Shown here piece after piece: positions 56,173 to 64,000 of a stretch of DNA of 64,000 bases. Each line of letters begins with the position of its first letter. The stretch's first letter is position 1. The notes beneath the pieces were generated by a model. It was not told the origin of the DNA and did no database searches. It saw only the letters and a list, made by a program, of their open reading frames with translations. Position numbers and translations under genes: made by a program. Origin of the DNA: Aegilops tauschii subsp. strangulata (Eukaryota; Streptophyta; Magnoliopsida; Poales; Poaceae); assembly GCF_002575655.3 (NCBI RefSeq), contig NC_053037.3, positions 450,461,793-450,525,792 of the forward strand, in the 5' to 3' direction.

Positions 56173-57525
56173 ACTACCAAACGTAACAACGTAACTGGGT
56201 GATTATAAAGGTGATCTACAGGTGTCTCCGATGGTACTTGTTGAGTTAGCATAGATCGAGATTAGGATTTGTCACTCCGATTGTCGGAGAGGTATCTCTG
56301 GGCCCTCTCGGTAATGCACATCACTATAAGCCTTGCAAGCAATGTAACTAATGAGTTAGTTACGGGATGATGCATTACAGAACGAGTAAAGAGACTTGTC
56401 GGTAACGAGATTGAACTAGGTATTGAGATACCGACAATCGAATCTCGGGCAAGTAACATACCGATGACAAAGAGAACAACGTATGTTGTTATGCGGTTTG
56501 ACCGATAAAGATCTTCATAGAATATTTAGGAACCAATATGAGCATCCAGGTTCCGCTATTGGTTATTGACCGGAGATGAGTCTCGGTCATGTCTACATAG
56601 TTCTCGAACCCGTAGGGTCCGCACGCATAAAGTTCGGTGACAATCGGTATTATGAGTTTATGTGTTTTGATGTACCGAAGGTAGTTCGGAGTCCCGGATA
56701 TGATCACGGACATGACGAGGAGTCTCAAAATGGTCAAGATATAAAGGTCGATATATTGGACGACTATATTCGGACACCGGAAGTGTTCCGGGTGATTTCG
56801 CAGAAAACCGGAGTGCCGGAGGGGTTACCGGAACCCCCTCGGGGAAGTATTGGGCCTTAGTGGGCCTTAGGGGAGAGAGAGGGCAGCAGCCCAGGAGGTG
56901 GCACCCCCCAAGGGGAGTCTGAATTGGACTAGGGGAGGGGGGCGCGACCCCTCTTTCCCTCTCCCTCTCCCTCTCCTTCCTTCCCCCTTCCTCCTCCTAG
57001 TTGGACTAGGAAAGGGGGAGTCCTACTCCTACTAGGAGGAGGACTCCTCCCCCTCATTGGCGCGCCCCAAGGCCGGCCAGCCTCCCCCTTGCTCATTTAT
57101 ATACGGGGGCAGGGGCACCCTAGAACACACAACAGACAATGTTCTTAGCCGTGCGCGGTGCCCCCTCCACCATAATCCACCTCGGTCATATCGTTGTAGT
57201 GCTTAGGCGAAGCCCTGCGCTGGTAACTTCATCATCACCGTCACCACGCCGTCGTGCTGACGAAGCTCTCCCTCGACACTCTGCTGGATCGTGAGTTCGT
57301 GGGACGTCACCGAGCCGAACGTGTGCAGATCGCGGAGGTGTCGTATCTTCGGTGCTAGGATAGGTCGATCATGAAGACGTACGGCTACATCAACCGCGTT
57401 GTCATAACGCTTCCGCTTACAGTCTACGAGGGTACGTAGAAAACACTCTCCCCTCTCGTTGCTATGCATCACCATGATCTTGTGTGTGCGTAGGAAATGT
57501 TTTGAACTTACTACGTTCCCCAACA
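56173..57525 (+). repeat. Angela-type LTR, probable 3' LTR of Angela-2
   Basis: Begins inside the LTR (CAAACGTAACAACGTAACTG) where element C abuts it, and ends CGTTCCCCAACA at 57525. It matches 24150-25489 very closely along its length, including the TTATATACGG box (near 57098). Same strand, same subfamily and position beyond the nested block make it the likely partner LTR of Angela-2. Confidence 0.75.
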
Positions 57526-58798
57526 GGCGCGCCAGGTGTGGGGAATCCTACTAGGACTCCCCAGTCCAAGTAGGATTCCCCTCCTCTTTCCTATTCCTAG
57601 TAGGAGGAGGAGGGAAGGAGGAGGAGGGGAAAAGGAAGGAGGGGCCGCCGCCCCTTCCTAGTCCAATTTGGACCAGCCCATGGGGGGGCCACCCCTTGAG
57701 GCCCTTCTCTCCTTTCTCGTATGGCTCATTAAGGCCCACTACTTCCCCCGACGAATTCCCGTAACTCTCCGGTACTCCGAAAAATACCCGAATCACTCGG
57801 AACCTTTCCGATGTCCGAATATAGCCTTCCAATATATCGATCTTTACGTCTCGACCAATTCGAGACTCCATGTCATGTCCGTGATCTCATCTGGGACTCT
57901 GAACAACCTTTGGTACATCAAATCACATAGCTCATAATACAAATCGTCATCGAACGTTAAGCGTGCGGACCCTACGGGTTCGAGAACTATGTAGACATGA
58001 CCGAGACTCATCTCTGGTCAATAACCAATAGCGGAACCTGGATGCTCATATTGGTTCCTACATATTCTACGAAGATCTTTATCGGTCAAACCGCATAACA
58101 ACATACGTTGTTCCCTTTGTCATCGGTATGTTACTTGCCCGAGATTCGATCGTCGGTATCATCATACCTAGTTCAATCTCGTTACCGGCAAGTCTATTTA
58201 CTCATTCCGTAATGCATCATCCCGCAACTAACTCATTAGTCACATTGCTTGCAAGGCTTATAGTGATGAGCATTATCGAGAGGGCCCAGAGATACCTCTC
58301 CGATACACAGAGTGACAAATCCTAATCTTGATCTATGCCAACTCAACAAACACCATCGGAGACACCTGTAGAGCATCTTTATAATCACCCAGTTACGTTG
58401 TGACGTTTGATAGCACACAAGGTGTTCCTCCGATATTCGGGAGTTGCATAATCTCATAGTCAGAGGAACATGTATAAGTCATGAAGAAAGCAATAGCAAT
58501 AAAACTCGACGATCATAATGCTAAGCTAATGGATGGGTCTTGTCCATCACATCATTCTCTAATGATGTGATCATGTTCATCAAATGACAACACATGTCTA
58601 TGGTCAGGAAACATAACCATCTTTGATTAACGAGCTAGTCAAGTAGAGGCATACTAGGGACACTCTGTTTTCTCTATGTATTCACACATGTACTAAGTTT
58701 CCGGTTAATACAATTCTAGCATGAATAATAAAAATTTATCATGATATAAGGAAATATAAATGACAACTTTATTATTGCTTCTAGGGCATATTTCCTTC
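57526..58798 (-). repeat. Inverted Angela-type LTR fragment
   Basis: Reverse strand from 58798 (TGAAGGAAATATGCCCTAGA, an LTR start) down to about 57526, where it stops in the GC-rich promoter part. It abuts the plus-strand LTR of 56173-57525 at a GGCGCGCC octamer (57526-57533). The distal third of the LTR and any internal region are missing. At 58798 it cuts into the gag of the next Gypsy. Confidence 0.8.
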
Positions 58799-61700
58799 AG
58801 GAAGTACAACTCTGGAGCTCAGCAGAAGCCTCGCTATTCCCCGTACTCGGGAGGACACACTCATACCCATGGAGGACATAACCATGGAGGCCATTCCCAC
58901 AATGGAGGAAATGCACACAACCACAGTGGCCCCAAGAATGGGAATGGGAATGGAGGAACTAGCAGTTAGAACCGTTCCAACCCCACTACACCCGCCAAGA
59001 AGGATCTGAGTCACATTACCTGTTTCAAGTGCGGGAAGACTGGACACTACGCCACCGAGTGTCCTGAACCAAAGAATGGTAATGGAAATGGAAGCTTAGG
59101 GAAGAAGCCAAACCCCTTTACCAGAGGTCAGGTGAACCACGTCAACATGGAGGAAGTTGAAGAGCAGCCTAACGCAATTATTGGTAAGTTTTTGATTAAG
59201 TCATTTACAACCCTTGTTCTTTTTGACACTGGTGCATCTCATTCATACATATCAAGGGGATTTGTGGATAAGTTTGAGTTGGAAACCACAGCCCTTAGGT
59301 CACCCATGTTAGTAAGCTCACCAGGAGCGGAATATATGGCTAGCTGATGGTGTTGCCAGTTACCATTGACCATAGGTAAACATGGTTTCCCCTCAGATCT
59401 CATTATTTTGGAATCACAAGGATTGGATATAATATTAGGCATGGATTGGTTATCGAAGTATGGAGGAAACATCGATTGTGCTAGTAAGTCAATTCTTCTC
59501 ACCACCCCAGAGGGACAACGGATCAAGTATGTGTCTAGGCATGCGCCAAGGAGGACCCAAGTAAATTCACTTTCGGGAGTTGTTCAGGAGGAAGTGTCAG
59601 TTGTGAAGGATTATCCCAATGTATTCCCGGAGGAATTACCACGCATGCCACCAGACCGGGATATAGAATTTCTTGATAGAGCTATTGCCAGGCACCGGAC
59701 CAATATCGAAGAGACCGTATCGGATGCCCGCAAATGATCTGGAGGAAATTAAGAAGTAGATTAAGGAGTTATTGGAGAAAGGTTATATTCGACCAAGTTC
59801 ATCACCGTGGGGAGCCCCAGTGCTCTTAGTTGAGAAAAAGGATGGATCCTTGAGAATGGTTGTTGATTATCATGCATTGAATGAGGTGACGATCAAGAAC
59901 AAATACCCACTACCGATGATCAACGATTTTTTTGACCAGCTGTAGGGAGCTAAAGTATTCTCCAATATCGATCTTCGATCAGGATATCACCAGCTGAAGA
60001 TCCGAGAACAGGATATACCCAAGACAGCTTTTACCACAAGGTATGGGCTATATGAGTACACGGTCATGTCTTTTGGTTTGACTAACGCCCCTGCCTACTT
60101 TATGAGTATGATGAATAAAGTTTCATGGAGTTCTTGGATAAGTTTGTTGTGGTATTCATTGATGATATATTGGTGTACTCGAAGAATGAAGAAGAACACA
60201 AAGAACATTTGCGCTTGGTTCTCGAGAAGCTCAGAGAACATCAGTTATGTGCCAAGTTTAGCAAATGTGAGTTTTGGTTGAAGGAAGTCGGATTTCTCAG
60301 ACATGTTATATCTGGAGAAGGTATAGCAGTAGACCCTTCAAAGGTTCAGTCTGTCATGTGGTTGGCACCCACCTCAGTTGGAGAGATACGCAATTTTCTT
60401 GGACTCGCATGATATTATCGGAGATTCATTGAGAATTTTTCCAAGATTGCGAAGCCCATGACGGAGTTATTGAAGAAGGACACTAAGTTCAAATGGACGG
60501 AGGATTGTGAGGCCAGTTTTCAGGAGTTGAAGAAACGTTTGGTTACAGCCCCGGTGCTAATTCTTCCGAATATACGCAAGGATTTCCAAGTATATTGCGA
60601 CGCTTCACAACAGGGACTTGGAGGCGTTCTTATGCAAGAAGGAAGAGTTGTTTCATATGCCTCACGTCAGCTTCGACCTCATGAGTTGAATTATGCCACA
60701 CATGATTTGGAGTTAGTAGCCGTAGTGCATGCGCTCAAGACCTGGAGACATTTTCTTATTGGAAACCGTTGTGATGTATACACGGATCATAAGAGTTTGA
60801 AGTACATCTTCACGCAGAAGGAGTTGAATCTCAGGCAGAGGAGATGGTTGGAGCTCATAAAAGATTATGATATGAAACTGCATTATCATCTAGGAAAGGC
60901 CAATGTTGTAGCAGACTCTTTGAGCCGCAAGAGTTATGTTAACACCCTCATAACTGGAGGATTACCTCAGGAGTTAGCCGACGATCTCAGAGAATTTCTT
61001 AGGATATAGTTCCGAGAGGTTTTTTTGCAGCGTTAGAAGTTCATTCCATGTTGTCGGGAAAGATTCGAGAAGCTCAGAAGACCGATAAGGAGATTGCGGA
61101 GATAAAGGAAAGGATGAGTAAAGGAAAGGCCAAAGGTTTTCGTGAGGATGAACACGGAACTTTATGGTTTGAGGATCATATCTATCTGCCAAATGATCCA
61201 GAGATCAGGAAGTTAATTCTTCAGGAAGCTCATGATTCGCCATACTCGATTCACCCAGGAAACACCAAGATGTATCTAGATTTGAAGGAACATTTCTGGT
61301 GGACAGGTATGAAGAAGGTTATTGCCGAGTATGTAGCAGTATGTGACATATGTCAGAGAGTTAAGGCAGAGCATCAGAAGCCAGCAGGATTACTTCAGCC
61401 TTTGCCGATACCCGAATGGAAGTGGGATAAGCTTGGCATGGATTTCATCACCGGATTACCCAGGACACGATCAGGATATGACTCCATCTGGGTAGTAGTT
61501 GATCGCTTGACCAAAGTGGCTCACTTTATCCACGTGAAAACCACTTATACGAGCATGAAGTTGGCCAAGATATATATGACCAGGATCGTATGTCTGCATG
61601 GAGTTCCGAGGACCATCGTATCAGATAGAGGAACATAGTTTACCTTGAAGTTTTGGAATCAGTTACACCAGACTTTGGGTACCAGGCTAGAGTTCAGTAC

Positions 61701-62469
61701 AGCCTTTCATCCGCAGACAGATGGACAGACCAAGAGAGTCAACCAGATTCTGGAGGACATGTTGAGAGCTTGTGCGCTAGATTATGGATCTAGTTGGGAT
61801 GATAATTTGCCTTACGCAGAGTTCTCGTACAACAATAGCTACCAAGCTAGTTTGAAGATGGCCCCTTTCGAAGCTTTGTATGGAAGGAGGTGTAGGACAC
61901 CACCTATGTGGGATGAAGTTGGAGACCGACAATTGTTCGGGCCAGACTTAATCAGAGAGTCTGAGGAGAAAGTCAAGTTGATTTGTGATAGATTCAAGGT
62001 AGCTCAGTCCAGGCAGAAGAGTTGTGCCGAGACTAAACGCAAGGAGGTAGCCTATGAAGTCGGAGACAGAGCATACCTTCGTGTGTCACCACTTCAAGGA
62101 GTTAAACGATTTGGAGTCAAAGGAAAGTTAGCACCACGATTTGTAGGACCATACCAAGTTTTTGAATGTATGGGTGAAGTCGCCTACAAGTTGGAGTTAC
62201 CCAAAGGATTATCAGGAGTTCATGATGTGTTTCACGTTTCCCAGTTGAAGAAGTGCCATGCAGAGATGGATGATATTCCTCTGAGAGATACAATGCCCCT
62301 GGAAGCAATTCAGTTGGAGAGTGACCTAACCTACGAGGAGAAACCCGTCAAGATTCTCGAGTTCGCTAACCGAGTTACACGCAGCAAGATCATCAAGTTT
62401 TGCAAAGTTCCAAGCCACCTGGGAGCGAGAAGAAGACCTTCGAAAAGACCACCCACACCTTTTTTCTAG
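58799..62469 (+). pseudogene. Gypsy gag-pol remnant, multiple breaks
   Basis: Starts in a His/Gly/Asn-rich gag linker (GGHTHTHGGHNHGGHSHNGG), then zinc knuckle CFKCGKTGHYATEC (near 59020), protease [11 protein letters not shown] (near 59223), RT with FIDDILVYS (near 60160), RNase [12 protein letters not shown] (near 60595), integrase (HPGNTKMYLDLKEHFWW near 61250, [20 protein letters not shown] near 61692) and a GPY-like end. Stops include TAG at 58967-58969, TGA near 59345 and TAG near 61636, with frameshifts around 59680 and 60110 and a disrupted chromodomain-like C-terminus near 62410. Clearly non-functional. Confidence 0.9.
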
Positions 62470-62501
62470 CCAACCCGAATCTCGAGGGCGAGATTCATCT
62501 T

Positions 62502-62515
62502 AAGGGGGGTAGGTT
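62502..62515 (+). other. Polypurine tract of decayed Gypsy
   Basis: AAGGGGGGTAGGTT immediately before the LTR start TG at 62516. This is the RNase H-resistant primer for plus-strand synthesis. Confidence 0.8.
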
Positions 62516-64000
62516 TGTAACATCCCAATTTTCAATTTGGATGTTAATCATTAGGTCATCATATGCATTCATTATTTGTGGATTTTGAATTTGTTTTATT
62601 TGGACATTTTGATCCTAAGACCTTAAGCAACTCAAGGACCAATTGAGAGAGTTGGAGGTTTTCATAAAAATCCATTTTCGAATTTTCAAAATTGGTAAAT
62701 TGGATCAAAGTGATTTTTATTCAATTTTTTTCCAATTATTTCAAAATAAATAAATTAATGAGAGAAGACAATATGACTTCTTCAAAACAGCTAGGAAATA
62801 TTAGAAATTAATTTTGAATAAAAAATTTATTTTATTGATTTTTATTTGAAATTTTATTCGGTTGAATTTTATTAAATTAGGGAAAAATATGCATTTTTAA
62901 AAATTGCATTTAGTCCAGAAAAATGTTCACATTATCCCAAATATTAGGAGGGAATGGTGAAAATTATTTCTGGAATTTTTAGGATTTTTACTTTATTTGG
63001 ATTTTTTCTTCGCGGCACTATTTAAAAAAAAAGTTCCGGACCGAACTGGGCCGAAGGCCCAGCCGGCCCAGCAGCGCGCCGCCTCGCTACCGCCCGACAT
63101 CCCCGCCGTGCTGAGGCCGGACGCCTCCAGCCGACCCCCTCCCCAATTCGGACCCCAATGGGGCCCTCTTATAAGCCGCCGCCATCCCCCCCCCCCCCCC
63201 GCTCCTCCACCAAGCCGCCTGCCGCCGCCACTCGACGCCGCATCGTGCCGCGCCGCTGCCGCTTGCTGCCGCCGCCCGCTCGTCGCTGCCGCTGCTGTCC
63301 GCGCCACCCGCCGCTAGCCCCGCGCCGCCGCCGGAGCTCGCTGCCGTCGCACGATCCGCGCCGCCGGAACCCTACCCGCGCTGCCGCCCGATCCGCCGCC
63401 GCCGTCGGTTTTCTTCGACCGACCGCCGAACCGGTATAAATCGTCGAAAACCCGATCCAGTTTTTTTAGTTTTCGGTTTTTCTTTTTACCCGATTTATTT
63501 TATTAGGTTAGTTTAATTAGCGAACGTTCGCTCACTTAGATCTGTTAGTGAACGTTTTCGTTCGTTAGTTTCTTTTAGCGAACGTTCGTTCGTTAGATTT
63601 TTCTTTTTAGTTTAATTTCGACCAGGGACCTATTCGTGATTATTTTCTTTGCAGATTAGTCCCTGATCTTTTAACGGTCATAACTTTTTGCTCATTTATC
63701 CAAATCCAACGAAACCAATGCCAAATTCTTCGTCTTGTTCCCCTGTGTCCAGATAATCAACCTGAACATGTTTTTGAAAATTGAAAATTTGGTTTCAAGC
63801 AGATTTGAATTTGTACTTCTTTTGATCGTAACTTGAGTTTCGTAACTCCGATTTGATTGATTCTTTTTGCAAATCGAAGCTCTTCACTTGAACTTTCTAT
63901 TTAGATTCATTTTATTTTGTTTTACTTTTGCATCTTATGCTTGGGTGCTTATGTATGCTATTGTTTGTTTATGATAGAGTTTCCGGAGTGGAAGCTTGCT
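62516..64000 (+). repeat. 3' LTR of decayed Gypsy, cut by window end
   Basis: Starts TGTAACATCCCAATTTTCAA. It has an AT-rich first 480 bp, then a GC-rich block (63040-63440) with a run of 15 C (63186-63200), then a cluster of GAACGTTC-type palindromes (63521-63592). No gene is recognised. The Pro/Arg-rich frames here are compositional. Confidence 0.85.

Larger units (their letters stand above)
58799..64000 (+). mobile_element. Decayed Gypsy chromovirus-type element, 5' end missing
   Basis: From late gag (58799) through pol to 62469, purine tract AAGGGGGGTAGGT (62502-62514), and the first 1485 bp of a 3' LTR running out of the window. The LTR start TGTAACATCCCAATTTTCAA resembles Fatima-type wheat elements in my memory (tentative). 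Related to the 41.8-kb Gypsy but a different family, judging by LTR and protein sequence. Confidence 0.85.

Noticed and set aside
62993..63439. Pro/Arg/Ala-rich frames at the right end
   Set aside because: They lie in the GC-rich part of a Gypsy LTR with homopolymers; no start context or domain.

Overview
The window reads as nuclear DNA of a Triticeae grass (wheat, goatgrass or barley type). The evidence is in the sequence: Angela/BARE/WIS-type Copia LTRs beginning TGTTGGAAATATGCCC, chromovirus-type Gypsy elements with long LTRs starting TGTAACA, LARD-like elements primed by tRNA-Asp, a tRNA-derived SINE resembling the cereal Au family, and deep nesting of one element in another. I see no bacterial or organellar genes, rRNA, tRNA gene or CRISPR array. 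Family names come from recognition by eye, not from a search.

Region 1-12.7 kb is the only gene-like part. It opens with unassigned DNA. A decayed PIF/Harbinger transposon (1631-3835, TSD TAA) follows, sitting inside a minus-strand LINE 3' remnant, and then a second LINE end (4232-5005). On the minus strand at 8638-5630 are seven exons with canonical splice sites that encode the extracellular half of a malectin-like/LRR receptor kinase; the transmembrane and kinase exons are not in the window. A B3-domain pseudogene (9852-11403, two nonsense codons) has a second, opposite-strand broken gene in its apparent intron. A SINE with a perfect 13-bp TSD lies at 11937-12100.

Region 12.7-23.3 kb holds a complete but mutated Copia element with 125-bp LTRs (12705-18140, TSD GGCAC) and a truncated LARD-like element (A, 18680-23282).

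Region 23.3-58.8 kb is a nested stack. An old Angela-type element (Angela-2, starting at 23959) has its reverse transcriptase split by a complete Angela copy (Angela-3, 29610-38330). Its RNase H is cut by a LARD 5' half (element B), which is fused head to head with the 5' half of a minus-strand Gypsy (element C). Inside that fusion sits a near-pristine 13.25-kb Gypsy (41816-55066), with 3.71-kb LTRs differing at about four bases, an extra ORF, and an unbroken gag-pol ending in a chromodomain-like region. It has no matching target-site duplication and is flanked by copies of a roughly 300-380-bp unit. The stack ends with a probable 3' LTR of Angela-2 (56173-57525) abutting an inverted Angela-type LTR fragment (57526-58798).

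Region 58.8-64 kb is the 3' two-thirds of a decayed second Gypsy plus the start of its 3' LTR.

Relative ages from LTR pairs (counted by eye): the Gypsy at 41.8 kb is youngest (about 0.1% divergence), while Angela-3 (about 1.8%) and the short-LTR Copia (2 of 125 sites) are older. I found no convincing new multi-gene system. The most unusual items are the Gypsy without a TSD inside a repeated chimeric junction, its extra ORF, and the intact half receptor gene.
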